DNA of 64,000 nucleotides from Bin5 sp965242905 (GCA_965242905.1 CBDETM010000002.1:62001-126000), one strand, 5' to 3'; positions 45,085 to 53,947 are shown, counted from the first letter of the stretch. Notes: generated from the sequence alone by a model not told the origin. A program made the numbers and translations.

Positions 45085-45180
45085 GTAGATCCGCGAAGGG
45101 GCGTGGAGAACACCTTTTTCCGCGAAGGGACGCGAAGGGGCGCGAAGGAGATCTTGCTTATCCACGAAGAGACATTGAGC
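45085..45180. repeat. CGCGAAGG dispersed repeat, double copy
   Basis: Two adjacent CGCGAAGGGGCG elements (about 45090-45118 and 45119-45170). They occupy most of the gap between the isomerase gene and the Gfo/Idh gene. Confidence 0.7.
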
Positions 45181-45319
45181 GCCAAGGAGAAAACCTATCA
45201 AGGTTGTGGAAGATTAGAGCTTTCGAGATCAAGAGTAAAGAGAATCGCCTCTAGCAACTGCTCCATTTCGCGTTTCGCAAGCCTTTCTCTAACCAGAAAC
45301 CTCCGAATCAAAAGGAGTC

Positions 45320-46276
45320 TTATTCGACTGATTCGACTTTGCCGGACTCGAGGGAGCGGTTTGCTGCCAGGGTGACGGCGAGGGAGTTGACGGCGTCGGC
45401 GTAGGAGGAGCGGACGAGGCTCTGGTCCTGGGTTTCGACGGCTTTGATAAAGCATTCAATCTGGCGGTAGTAGCCACGTTCCTGGCCGTGGTAGTTGATT
45501 TCCTCCTGGTCGACGTAGCCGGAGAGTTGGGTGTCCATGACAAGACGGAGGTAGAGGTCGCGGCCGCAGAGCTCGGTCATGAAGCCGTCGCGGGCGCGTG
45601 CGGAGCAGGTACTGACGACGCTGCCTATTGCACCGCTGGCGAACCTGAGATTGACGGAGGTGCTGTCCTCGAAGTCGGCGATGGTGTCGTCGGGGCCGTC
45701 GTGGCCGAAGGCCTGGACTGATTCGATTTCGCCGAGGAAGTAGCGGAGCCAGTCGAAGACGTGTGTGCTCTGCTCGACAATCTGGCCGGCGCTGACGGCG
45801 AACTTGCCCCACCAGGGATGGGAGTGGGGCATGCGGGCAAGGAAGCGGCCGATGCCCATGCCGAGGTCGCGGCCCTGGACGAGCTCTTTGGCGCGCTCGG
45901 TGATATCCGAGTAGCGTGTCATGTAGCCGACCTGATTGATGCGTCCGCTGGCGGCGACGGCGTCCTGCGTGCGGCGGGCCAGGTCGAGGTCCAAGGCGAC
46001 GGGCTTGGCGACGAAGACGTGTGCGCCGGCCTGGACTGCGTCTATGGTCTGCGTGTCGTGGGCGGCAGGGGGGATGGCGACGAAGACGACGTCGAGGTTT
46101 TCGCGGTCGAGCATTTCGCGGTGGTCGGTGTAGCCGGTGCAGTTGAGCTCGTCGGCGACACGGGCGGCGGTCTGTTCGTTGATGTCGCAGACGGCGGCTA
46201 CGGGCCGGTCCAGTTTTTCGAGGCTGCCGATGTAGTTTTGGGCGATTCCGCCTACTCCGATAAAGGCGATCTGCAT
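45320..46276 (-). CDS. Gfo/Idh/MocA-family oxidoreductase
   Basis: A 318-residue NAD(P)-dependent dehydrogenase. The Rossmann loop AFIGVGGIAQNYI is canonical, but the EKP motif is VAKP (A90-K91-P92), with Ala in place of the Glu. It contains QSTHVFDWLRYFLGEIESVQAFG. AAGGAAC lies upstream of the ATG. It is the first gene of a likely unit with the isomerase and SDR, 289 bp upstream of them; repeat elements have entered the gap. Function in cyclitol or sugar oxidation is inferred. Confidence 0.87.
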   Translation of the reverse strand: MQIAFIGVGGIAQNYIGSLEKLDRPVAAVCDINEQTAARVADELNCTGYTDHREMLDRENLDVVFVAIPPAAHDTQTIDAVQAGAHVFVAKPVALDLDLARRTQDAVAASGRINQVGYMTRYSDITERAKELVQGRDLGMGIGRFLARMPHSHPWWGKFAVSAGQIVEQSTHVFDWLRYFLGEIESVQAFGHDGPDDTIADFEDSTSVNLRFASGAIGSVVSTCSARARDGFMTELCGRDLYLRLVMDTQLSGYVDQEEINYHGQERGYYRQIECFIKAVETQDQSLVRSSYADAVNSLAVTLAANRSLESGKVESVE

Positions 46277-46341
46277 CGTGTGTGTTCCTTGCTTGCTGTG
46301 ACGAATGGTTTGGGTTTGCTGTTTTTGCGGACGCGGGCGGG

Positions 46342-47748
46342 TCAGCCGAGACGGACGTAGAGCGTGTTGCCGCGGCGTTCGACGGGGTAGGTCTCCAGGT
46401 GGTCGCAGGCAGGGGCGCGCAAGGCGCGCCCGGTGGCTATGTCAAAGCGGCCGTTGTGAAGCGGGCACTCGATGACGCCGTCGATGACGAGGCCATCGGC
46501 GAGGTAGGCGTATTCGTGTGTGCAGAGGCCGTCGGTGGCGTAGTAGCGGCCGCCTTTGAGGCGGTAGATTGCGAGGGTTCTGCTGCCGTGGTCGAGGCGG
46601 ATGACGTCCTCTTCTTCGATGTCTTCGACGGGGCCGATTTCGACCCACTCGCCGTTGGACTCGGCGGGGGCGTTCGATTCAACGACTTCGGATTCCGGGT
46701 CCTTGGGAACCGGTCGGATCACGCGATGGTCTGGGTCGCCGGTGGCCTGTTTGATGAGAGCGGGAATCAGCTCCTTGTAGGCTGCCCAGAGGCTGGTGTA
46801 GGGCGGGGGCATCTGGTCCTTGACGGCTTCATGCAGCTTGGGCAGAGCATGGAAGGGGGTCATGGGCATAGCGTGATGTTCAAGGTGGTACTGCATGTTG
46901 ACGTAGAGGAAGGCGAAGACGGGATTGACGTAGATGGTGCGCGTGTTCTGGCGGTGGTCGTAGGTGTCTTCGCCGAGGCCGGCGTGCTGGGGAAGGCTGA
47001 GGAGCTGCTGGAGCCAGCCGCCGTAGAAGCGGGGGAGGAGTACGAACATCATGGGCAGGATGCTGCCGATGGCGATGGACCAGACGATGAAGGCGGCGTA
47101 GATGGCGACGTGGACGCGACTGGACCAGTACATCTTTTTCAGATCGCGTTCGGGTACGAAGTCGCGCACGTCGGCGTTGGGGCGGCCGCAGGCGTTGCGG
47201 ATCAGGCGCCAGACTTCGGGCGGACCGCTGCGCAGGTAGAAGAAGTCCATGAGGAGCTTGACAAGGTCGGCGGGGCGCTGGACCTGGATTTCGGGGTCAC
47301 GGCCGACGAAGTAGGTGTGGGTGTGGTGGCGGGAGTGGCTCCAGCGCCACATGTAGGCCTCGCGGATGCCGAGGAAGGAGGCGACGGCGTAGACAAACTC
47401 GTTGAGCCAGCGTGTGCGGAAGGGTGTGCCGTGGCCGCTCTCGTGCCAGCGGGAGTCGGCGGAGGTGTAGATGGTGCCGTAGACGAAGAAGGCGGGGACG
47501 GCCCACCATGTGCCCCAGGAGATGAAGGCCAGGTAGGCGCTGACGCCGAGGAGCAGGAACCAGAGGCCGAAGTGCCAGAGCCCGGGTCCGTCGCGGCGCT
47601 GCATGATTTCGCGCATCTGCCGGCGGGTCAGCCTGGGTTTCCACCACTGCTCTTCGAGGCGGCCCTGGATGCGGTCGCCATCGAGTTCGACGGCGTCGCG
47701 GTTGCCGCCGGAGAGGCTGTAGTCTCTGCGAATCGCCTGCACGCTCAT
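46342..47748 (-). CDS. Fatty-acid desaturase fused to a C-terminal Rieske [2Fe-2S] domain (copy 1)
   Basis: A 468-residue membrane di-iron desaturase with a fused Rieske domain. Three His boxes are present: HESGH (about 102-106), HSRHH (138-142) and HLEHH (288-292), and hydrophobic segments flank them. The Rieske ligands are C409-T-H411 and C428-P-L-H431. The Rieske domain probably passes electrons to the di-iron centre directly. The start at 47748 has AGGAGT upstream; the extension to 47808 is unlikely. It is a tandem paralogue of the gene at 47805-49211, with the same length and domain positions. Confidence 0.9.
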   Translation of the reverse strand: MSVQAIRRDYSLSGGNRDAVELDGDRIQGRLEEQWWKPRLTRRQMREIMQRRDGPGLWHFGLWFLLLGVSAYLAFISWGTWWAVPAFFVYGTIYTSADSRWHESGHGTPFRTRWLNEFVYAVASFLGIREAYMWRWSHSRHHTHTYFVGRDPEIQVQRPADLVKLLMDFFYLRSGPPEVWRLIRNACGRPNADVRDFVPERDLKKMYWSSRVHVAIYAAFIVWSIAIGSILPMMFVLLPRFYGGWLQQLLSLPQHAGLGEDTYDHRQNTRTIYVNPVFAFLYVNMQYHLEHHAMPMTPFHALPKLHEAVKDQMPPPYTSLWAAYKELIPALIKQATGDPDHRVIRPVPKDPESEVVESNAPAESNGEWVEIGPVEDIEEEDVIRLDHGSRTLAIYRLKGGRYYATDGLCTHEYAYLADGLVIDGVIECPLHNGRFDIATGRALRAPACDHLETYPVERRGNTLYVRLG

Positions 47749-47804
47749 GGCAGAACTCCTGGCGAAAACCGTCCTAACGGGGAGCCAATGCGAATCAAGT
47801 CGAG

Positions 47805-49211
47805 TCAAGCGACGCGGACGAAGATCGAGTTTCCGCGGCGTTCGACGGGATAGGTCTCGAGGTGGTCGCAGGCGGGGGCGCGCAGGGCGCGGCCTGTGGT
47901 GATGTCGAAGCGTCCGTTATGGAGCGGGCACTCGACGACTTCGTCGATGACGAGGCCGTCGGCGAGATAGGCGTATTCGTGGGTGCAAAGGCCGTCGGTG
48001 GCGTAGAATCTGTCGCCTTTGAGGCGGTAGACGGCGAGCGTGCGGCTGCCGTGGTCAAAGCGAATTACATCTTCTTCGTCGAGGTTTTCGACGGGGCAGA
48101 CTTCGACCCATTCGCCGGCGGAGGCGGCAGCGGCGAGAGTCTCTGCGGCATCGGTTTCAGGGTCCTGAGGGATTGGCCGCATTATCTGATAGTCGGGATC
48201 TCCGGTGGCCTGTTTGATGAGGGCGGGGATCATTTCGCGGTAGCACTCCCAGAGGCCCTTGTAGGGCGGGGGCATTTGATCCTTGACGGCTTCATGCAGT
48301 TTGGGCAGGGCGTGGAAGGGGGTCATCGGCATGGAGTGATGCTCGATGTGGTACTGCATGTTCATGTAGAGGTAGGCGAAAACTGGGTTGACGAAGACGG
48401 TGCGGGTGTTTTCGCGGTGGTCGTAGGTGTCCTCGCCGAGGCCGGCGTGCTGGGTGAGGCCGAGAAGCTGGTGGAGCCAGCCGCCGTAGAAGCGGGGCAG
48501 GAGCACGAACATCATGGGCAGGAAGCTGCCGATGGCGATGGCCCAGATTGCGAAGGCGGCGATGATGGCGAAATAGATGCGGGAGGACCAGTACATTTTG
48601 GGCAGTTCGCGTTCGGGCATGAAGTCGAGAACGTCGGAGTTGGGCCGGCCCAGGGCGTTGCGGAAGACGCGCCAGACTTCGGGGGGCCCACTGCGGATGT
48701 AGAAGAAGTCCATGGCGATTTTGATCAGGTCGGCGGGGCGCTGGACCTGGATTTCGGGGTCGCGGCCGACGATGTAGGTGTGGGTATGGTGGCGGGAGTG
48801 GCTCCAGCGCCACATATAGGCTTCGCGGAAGGTCATGAAGGAGCTGACGTGATAGAGGAGTTCGTTGAGCCAGTGGGTGCGGAAGGGCGTGCCGTGGCCG
48901 CACTCGTGCCAGCTGGCGTCGGATGAGGAGTAGATGGTGCCGTAAATGAGGAAAGCCGGGATTGCCCACCAGGTTCCCCATGAGATGACGGCGAGGTAGG
49001 CACTGACGGCGAGCAGGAAGAACCAGAGGCCGTAGTGCCGGAAGGCGGGGCCGTCGCGGCGCTGCATAATCTCCCTCATCTGCTGGCGGGAGAGCTTTGG
49101 CTTCCACCAGGTTTCTTCCATCTGCTTGACGATGCGGTCATCGTCGAGCTCAACGGCGTCCTGGTGGCCACCGGAGAGGCTGTAGTTTCTGGGGATGGCC
49201 TGCACACTCAT
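47805..49211 (-). CDS. Fatty-acid desaturase fused to a C-terminal Rieske [2Fe-2S] domain (copy 2)
   Basis: A 468-residue twin of the downstream gene. His boxes are H102-ECG-H106, H138-SR-H141-H142 and H288-IE-H291-H292; Rieske ligands are C409, H411, C428 and H431. A region near residues 350-380 differs from the twin, while the catalytic parts are nearly the same. AAAGGAG precedes the ATG at 49211. 56 bp separate the two genes. The pair probably arose by tandem duplication and may act on different acyl or sterol-like substrates; this cannot be told from sequence. Confidence 0.9.
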   Translation of the reverse strand: MSVQAIPRNYSLSGGHQDAVELDDDRIVKQMEETWWKPKLSRQQMREIMQRRDGPAFRHYGLWFFLLAVSAYLAVISWGTWWAIPAFLIYGTIYSSSDASWHECGHGTPFRTHWLNELLYHVSSFMTFREAYMWRWSHSRHHTHTYIVGRDPEIQVQRPADLIKIAMDFFYIRSGPPEVWRVFRNALGRPNSDVLDFMPERELPKMYWSSRIYFAIIAAFAIWAIAIGSFLPMMFVLLPRFYGGWLHQLLGLTQHAGLGEDTYDHRENTRTVFVNPVFAYLYMNMQYHIEHHSMPMTPFHALPKLHEAVKDQMPPPYKGLWECYREMIPALIKQATGDPDYQIMRPIPQDPETDAAETLAAAASAGEWVEVCPVENLDEEDVIRFDHGSRTLAVYRLKGDRFYATDGLCTHEYAYLADGLVIDEVVECPLHNGRFDITTGRALRAPACDHLETYPVERRGNSIFVRVA

Positions 49212-49974
49212 GGGAGGTCTCCTTTCTCGAGCACGACCGGACTGGGCGCTGACATGCGAAGGACTGCGAGAAATGGGCCGAAGACGGGCGCAGGGGGCCG
49301 CGTCGTTGCCGGCGAGATGTTTTCGCTACAGGCTTGCCTGGGCAAGAGAAGTTCGTGTGCGGTCTTACAGGGTAGGCTCGATTCAGTTACGGCGCGGTCA
49401 CAGGGGGCGGTGATCTGTGCAGGAACGAGCACCCGGATGCGAATTATACATGAAATGTAGGAATATCGCACGTTGGGCCGGGAAGGGGGAGATGGCCCGT
49501 TCAGGGAGGCATTTGCCGGCAGGCATGGGGTGCCGGCCGGGCTGGGGACGGGGGGCAGCGGCGGCCACCGGAACCACGGAAAGGGACAGTGGATTTGGGG
49601 CGTTTCTCTGCTGTAATGGCCCAGAAAAGCGAGGGGAATCCAGCGTGTCAATTGGAGACGCAGATCGGGCCGATTTTATTCACCAGGATGCCAAAGAAGC
49701 AGATGATCTGAGACGGTCCAAAGCGCTGATTTGCGATTCTTCGCTGCATTTCAGGGGGCGTAGGGTGAGTTGATAAACTTATGGGAACAGTTTAGCCGTG
49801 TTCTGTATGTTGTGAAATACAAGACCGATCGATCCGCGAAGGGATGCGAAGAACACCATAGGCGAATCGGGTTTTCTCTGCGCAGCTGCAGGGCCCGCCG
49901 GTGAGAAGCGTTCTGCCCCCTCAGAGCGCTGTTCTGACAGAGGTCTAGGGGCCCAATCCATTGGGGACATCTTC
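49212..49974. other. Intergenic region
   Basis: About 760 bp between the desaturase genes and the LysM gene, on opposite strands. It includes a GATCCGCGAAGGGATGCGAA element (about 49832-49856) and otherwise no recognised gene. The short frame at 49417-49773 has no protein signature. Confidence 0.45.
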
Positions 49975-51123
49975 ATGAGACGGCATATGAATTCGTTAGC
50001 CCGCGGGACAGTGGCTCTCGTGCTGGCCGTGGTCGCTGTCATTTCAACTGCCGGCAGCGCTTCCGCCACTGAAGAGCACATCGTCCAACCGGGTGAAACG
50101 CTGAGCGAGATCGCTAAACAGTATGGAACAACGGTTGAAGCCCTGCAGGAGCTCAACGGCCTAGAGGACGTCAACTATGTCCGGTACGGGCAGCTGCTTC
50201 TGATCGGCGGCGAGGAAACTGCGGACCCGGCATCGCAGAGTGAAGAGGAGTATCAGCTCTACACGGTCCAACCAGGCGACACGCTGTTCCGACTGGCCGG
50301 AAAGCATGGAATCAGCCTGACCAGGCTCATGTCGATCAATGGATTCACGTCGGAGGAGTGGCTCAGCCTGGGTCAGGAACTGCTGGTGCCGCGTGCGCTG
50401 GCACCCGCTGCTCAACCTGTTGATCCGGTAACAGGCCTGCGGCCGGCGACACCCATACCGGCGATGCAACCGGGGCGGACGCGCCTCGCTTTACATACTG
50501 TACAGGCAGGCGAGTCCCTGACTGACATCGCTGAGCTGCACGAAGTTAATCCCGGCGCGCTGGCCAGGTTGAATGACCTGGAGAACGGAAGCGTTCTTGA
50601 GCCCGGCCGGGTCTTGCGCATTCCATCCGAAAACGGGCTTGAACTCCTGGAAAGCATGAGTCAGAGGCTCGACCAGGCCCTTTACCCGACTCTCACCGAA
50701 CGCTGGATTGAGGTCGACCTGAATGAACAGATTGCGATTGCCTATGATGGTGTCAGACCGGTCAAGGTGTTTGTTATCTCATCCGGCGTGGGCGACTCGC
50801 CCACGGTCACGGGGACATACCGCATCTGGGTAAAGATCACGATGCAGGACATGCGGGGCGGCAACCGCGCCACCGGCACGGCCTACCATGTGGAAGAGGT
50901 CAAGCATGTTCAGTACTTTTTCGAAGACTACGCCTCTCACGGCACGTACTGGCACAGCAACTTCGGCAGGCCCATGAGCCGGGGTTGCATCAATTTAACC
51001 GAAGATGATGCCGAGTGGCTCTTTGACTGGGCGTCCCCCTTCATGTACAGCGATGAAGATGACGGCTGGATGTTCAGCACGGACATCAACCCGGGCACGC
51101 TGGTGCTGATTCATGAGCGATAG
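49975..51123 (+). CDS. Secreted L,D-transpeptidase with three LysM domains
   Basis: A 382-residue envelope protein. The N-terminal signal (ALVLAVVAVISTAGSASA) is followed by three LysM peptidoglycan-binding domains (about 35-78, 96-139 and 174-217), each with the xVQPGETL-type start. The L,D-transpeptidase (YkuD) domain, about 243-379, has the catalytic segment SHGTYWHSNFGRPMSRGCINL, with H322 and Cys338. It cross-links peptidoglycan or attaches proteins to it. Codon usage is more C-rich than that of the neighbouring genes, like the aldo/keto reductase gene. Stands alone; GGGGA lies before the start. Confidence 0.92.
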   Translation: MRRHMNSLARGTVALVLAVVAVISTAGSASATEEHIVQPGETLSEIAKQYGTTVEALQELNGLEDVNYVRYGQLLLIGGEETADPASQSEEEYQLYTVQPGDTLFRLAGKHGISLTRLMSINGFTSEEWLSLGQELLVPRALAPAAQPVDPVTGLRPATPIPAMQPGRTRLALHTVQAGESLTDIAELHEVNPGALARLNDLENGSVLEPGRVLRIPSENGLELLESMSQRLDQALYPTLTERWIEVDLNEQIAIAYDGVRPVKVFVISSGVGDSPTVTGTYRIWVKITMQDMRGGNRATGTAYHVEEVKHVQYFFEDYASHGTYWHSNFGRPMSRGCINLTEDDAEWLFDWASPFMYSDEDDGWMFSTDINPGTLVLIHER

Positions 51124-51334
51124 CGGGCGCGCTGGCCCGTTTTGGTTGCAGGCCCGGTCTCCTCCGCGAGGCCCCCTCCTTCTCTTCTCTCCTTTTCTCC
51201 TACCGCAGGTCTACCTCCCCTCTGCCCCTCAGAAACCTGGAAATTTTACATTTGACACAGCAGACCGCTGGTGTATAAGGATGTTGTCGTAATGCAGAAA
51301 GCCCGGAGCGACAAGGCGTGAATCTGTGGGTGAC

Positions 51335-51789
51335 GTGACGACCAGCACTTTTGCGTTCTTTGAACAGTTCCCGGACTGACAAGCGGCAGTAGACGCCATT
51401 GAGACAATGCGGCGGCCGGACGGTAAGATAGAGTGCCCGCATTGTGGGAGCGGCCACACCACCAAAATGCGGGACTCCCTGTACCATCAGTGCAACCAGA
51501 AGGGATGCCGCGGGTAGTTAACTTTCAGAATCGGAACTACCTTTGAACGGTCTCACATCACCTTGAACAAGTGGCTGTACGCCACGTATTTGCTGCACAC
51601 GGCCCGTAAGCGTGTCAGCAGTCTGAAGCTGGCGCACTAACCGGGAATCACGTAGAAACCGGCCAGGTTCCTGCTGAAGCGGTTGCGCAGGGCTTTCGAC
51701 ATGAGTGGCTAGGTCGAGGTTGACGAGAGTTTCTTTGGCGGCAAGGAGGCCAACAGAGATGCCGACAAGAAGCTACGGGCCGGGTGGGG
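51335..51789 (+). pseudogene. Decayed IS1595-family transposase
   Basis: The frame from GTG 51335 reads FAFFEQFPD-stop-QAAVDAIETMRRPDG, then the zinc ribbon IECPHCGSGHTTKMRDSLYHQC, RIGTTFERSHITLNKWLYATYLLHTARK and VEVDESFFGG, with at least five in-frame stops. This matches the N-terminal two thirds of an IS1595 (ISXO2-like) transposase. The catalytic domain is cut off by repeat DNA at about 51790. It is distinct in sequence and much richer in GC than the intact transposase at 56326-57261. It is a fossil element, not part of the transposon to the right. Confidence 0.85.
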
Positions 51790-52473
51790 GCAATCCAGAA
51801 TTGGGGTGGGAATTGTCTGGGAATTCATGCCAGTTGTGGCTGGGATAGTTTGCCGGCTGTTGCAGAGACGGAGGGCAGCCGCCAAGCCTAGCCTTACCGG
51901 GAGGTCCGTTGATTGGGGGGGGCAGGGCTGGCACAAGACGGGTCCCCGGGGGGAAGTGATGGGACTGGCGGGACGGGGTCTGGCTAAGCACCTTCTATTT
52001 GGCACTGTCACCAATGTAGACACCAGGTTCGGCGAGGCATGTTGTAGGAGAGGGGGCGTTGCGGGGGCGGAGCCCCCGCACAAGGGAGGGCCGAATAGGC
52101 CCGACCGCCCGGAACTGCAGTTTTTAGTTTTGAGTTTTCAGTTTTTAGTGGTTAGGGGGCAGTTTTGCGCTTCCGCTGGTTCAGAGTTGATCATGAGATG
52201 GTTGGGGGTCCGCAGCGACCTGAGGCGAGGGGAAGTTCGCACCCATTTTGGGATGCGCCCGCCGGGTGCGGTACAGGTGACAAGGAGGCGGTGTTGGGCA
52301 TGCGGGAATTACAGGGGCGGATGGCGGCCGATCCGACTGACGACAGAACCGCGCCGACGATCCAGCAGGAAATTACCGATACGATCCAGGAAGGCGCAAC
52401 CCCTCATTCTAAAGGGCACAGAGCCTACGGCGGTTGTGGAAACCTGTGAGAAGAATTCAGAGGAGAATGCACC
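51790..52473. repeat. Intergenic region with dispersed repeat copy D
   Basis: Copy D is at about 51921-52110 with the same hairpin core and a GGCACTGTCACCAATGTAGACACC segment as copy A, followed by AACTGCAG and a GTTTTTAG minisatellite (52113-52150). The rest, up to the PhyH gene, has no supportable gene. Confidence 0.75.
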
Positions 52474-53355
52474 ATGAACCCCGAAGAGATTTTGTCGCAC
52501 AAACCAAAAGTATTGACGCAAGCTCAGAGGGAGCACTACTTTGAGCACGGCTTTGTTGGTGTTGAAGATCTGGTGCCTAAAGACACGATTGCCGAACTCG
52601 TGCGCGTGACGAACTCCTTTGTCGAGGCCAGCCGAACAGAGACCGAATCAGGGCGTACATTTGATATTGGGCTCGGGCATGGGCCGGACACGCCGGTATT
52701 GCGACGCTTGAGACGGCCTGATGAGCAAAGTGATGTTTATTGGCGTTTCGCCAGTGGGCTCATGGCGGACGTGGCACAGGATTTGGCCGGGCCCGATGTC
52801 GTGTTTCATCATTCAAAATTGAATTTCAAATGGTTTGATGAATCCGACACGGTTAAATGGCATCAGGATATTCAGTTTTTCCCCCATACCAATTACAACG
52901 TCTTTACGATTGGCTGTTATCTGGCTGATACCGACATGACAAACGGGCCACTTGCCGCATTGCCCGGCAGCCATAATGGCCCGCTTTACAACCAGTATGA
53001 TGCCCAAGGAAACTGGATGGGCTGTTTGAGCGATGACGATGCGTCGACGATTGACATGGAAGAGGTTGTCTATCTGGCAGGAGCTGCCGGTTCCATTACA
53101 GTTCACAATGCCCGAACGCTTCACTATTCGCCCTCCAGCAAATCACCCGATCCACGCCCGTTGCTGCTCAACTGCTATAGTTCTGCCGACGCCAAAGCCT
53201 ATACGCCACACCCCGAGCCCTCATGCCATGCTTACGAAGTCTTGAGAGGCGAGCCGGCTAAGTGGGCACAACACGACCCTCGACCCTGCCAGATACCGCC
53301 GGATTGGTCTGGAGGGTATACCTCGATTTATGCGGCACAGGCCAAAGAAGACTAA
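52474..53355 (+). CDS. Phytanoyl-CoA dioxygenase (PhyH) family protein
   Basis: A 293-residue Fe(II)/2-oxoglutarate oxygenase. The iron triad is H130-Q131-D132 (KWHQDIQFF), H217 (RTLHYSPSS) and R228 (DPRPLLLNCYSS). The core reads ALPGSHNGPLY. Its GC content is lower than that of the other PhyH genes here, so this copy may have a separate history. AGGAGA lies 8 nt before the ATG. It is followed at 53495 by the interrupted wax-ester-synthase gene on the same strand. Subfamily resembles ectoine-hydroxylase-like proteins, but the substrate is unknown. Confidence 0.88.
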   Translation: MNPEEILSHKPKVLTQAQREHYFEHGFVGVEDLVPKDTIAELVRVTNSFVEASRTETESGRTFDIGLGHGPDTPVLRRLRRPDEQSDVYWRFASGLMADVAQDLAGPDVVFHHSKLNFKWFDESDTVKWHQDIQFFPHTNYNVFTIGCYLADTDMTNGPLAALPGSHNGPLYNQYDAQGNWMGCLSDDDASTIDMEEVVYLAGAAGSITVHNARTLHYSPSSKSPDPRPLLLNCYSSADAKAYTPHPEPSCHAYEVLRGEPAKWAQHDPRPCQIPPDWSGGYTSIYAAQAKED

Positions 53356-53557
53356 GTTTTGACTCTGAAAAGCATCCAGTTGCTTGCTTGCCACGGTCAG
53401 TTCCGACCTGTAGAGGTGAAGTGGGCCCCAAGAACTGAACCATGAGCTAAGGTGCAAAGTGGGGCAATTCGCTCAGCCAGGGGAGCACATTCCGATGACC
53501 GGACGCGAGCCGATGTCCAGCGTGGACCGGGCCTGGCTGCTGATGGACGATCCTACC

Positions 53558-53565
53558 AATCCGAT
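53558..53565. repeat. Target-site duplication, left copy
   Basis: AATCCGAT directly before the left inverted repeat. An identical copy follows the right end at 59838-59845. Confidence 0.95.
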
Positions 53566-53589
53566 GGGATTTATACGCTTAACTGCACA
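53566..53589. repeat. Left terminal inverted repeat
   Basis: The 24 bp, GGGATTTATACGCTTAACTG plus CACA, match the reverse complement of 59814-59837 exactly. Similarity continues imperfectly inward. Confidence 0.95.
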
Positions 53590-53693
53590 AGATTTTGGCG
53601 ACGCTAACGCAACGCAAACATTACTGGCATTACACGGGTTGTATACGGTTTCAGTAGCGTGTAAGTATAGTACGGAGAGAGTAGTTTACGTCA

Positions 53694-53723
53694 TTGGACT
53701 TATGTATACAGATCGGCTACAAT
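53694..53723 (+). promoter_or_regulatory. Sigma-70-type promoter for the tRNA pair
   Basis: TTGGAC at 53694-53699 and TACAAT at 53718-53723, with an 18-bp spacer. Transcription would begin near 53730 and run into the hairpin and tRNA genes. Confidence 0.65.
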
Positions 53724-53742
53724 TGTAGGGTGATGGACGCGC

Positions 53743-53787
53743 AGAGGCCCTGACACATAACCTTGTCCGGGCGTTGTCAGGGCCTCT
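53743..53787 (+). other. 13-bp hairpin in the tRNA leader
   Basis: AGAGGCCCTGACA (53743-53755) pairs perfectly with TGTCAGGGCCTCT (53775-53787) across a 19-nt loop. There is no T-run after it, so it is not a standard terminator. It lies between the promoter and the first tRNA and could be a processing or stability element. Confidence 0.7.
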
Positions 53788-53797
53788 GTACTGTTGC

Positions 53798-53870
53798 GAG
53801 TGCCGATCCCAAGGTGGGTGCGCGGACTGCCAATCCGCGTAACTAGAGGGTTCAACTCCCCCGGCACTCT
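53798..53870 (+). tRNA. tRNA-Gly (anticodon GCC), first of a tandem pair
   Basis: 73 nt. Acceptor stem GAGTGCC/GGCACTC is perfect. Anticodon arm GCGGA-CTGCCAA-TCCGC gives anticodon GCC. The T arm is GAGGG-TTCAACT-CCCCC with one A-C mismatch. The D arm is short (CCC-AAGGT-GGG), and the variable loop appears to be 7 nt. No CCA is encoded. The degenerate D arm makes this copy less certain than the second. Confidence 0.75.
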
Positions 53871-53875
53871 CTCGT

Positions 53876-53947
53876 GGCCCAGTACTTCAGAGGATAGAAA
53901 CCGCTCTGCCAAAGCGGAAGTCGGGGGTTCGAGTCTCCCCTGGGCCA
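53876..53947 (+). tRNA. tRNA-Gly (anticodon GCC), second of a tandem pair
   Basis: 72 nt, starting 5 nt after the first. The acceptor stem GGCCCAG/CTGGGCC is perfect, followed by U8-A9. Anticodon arm CCGCT-CTGCCAA-AGCGG gives GCC. The variable loop AAGTC has 5 nt and the T arm is GGGGG-TTCGAGT-CTCCC. Discriminator A; no CCA is encoded. The two tRNAs differ in sequence outside the anticodon loop, so they are not a recent duplicate of each other. Confidence 0.85.

Noticed and set aside
46282..48926. Long plus-strand frames opposite the desaturase genes
   Set aside because: Low-complexity Gly/Ala/Val/Glu translations that mirror the real genes; no ribosome binding site or conserved motif.
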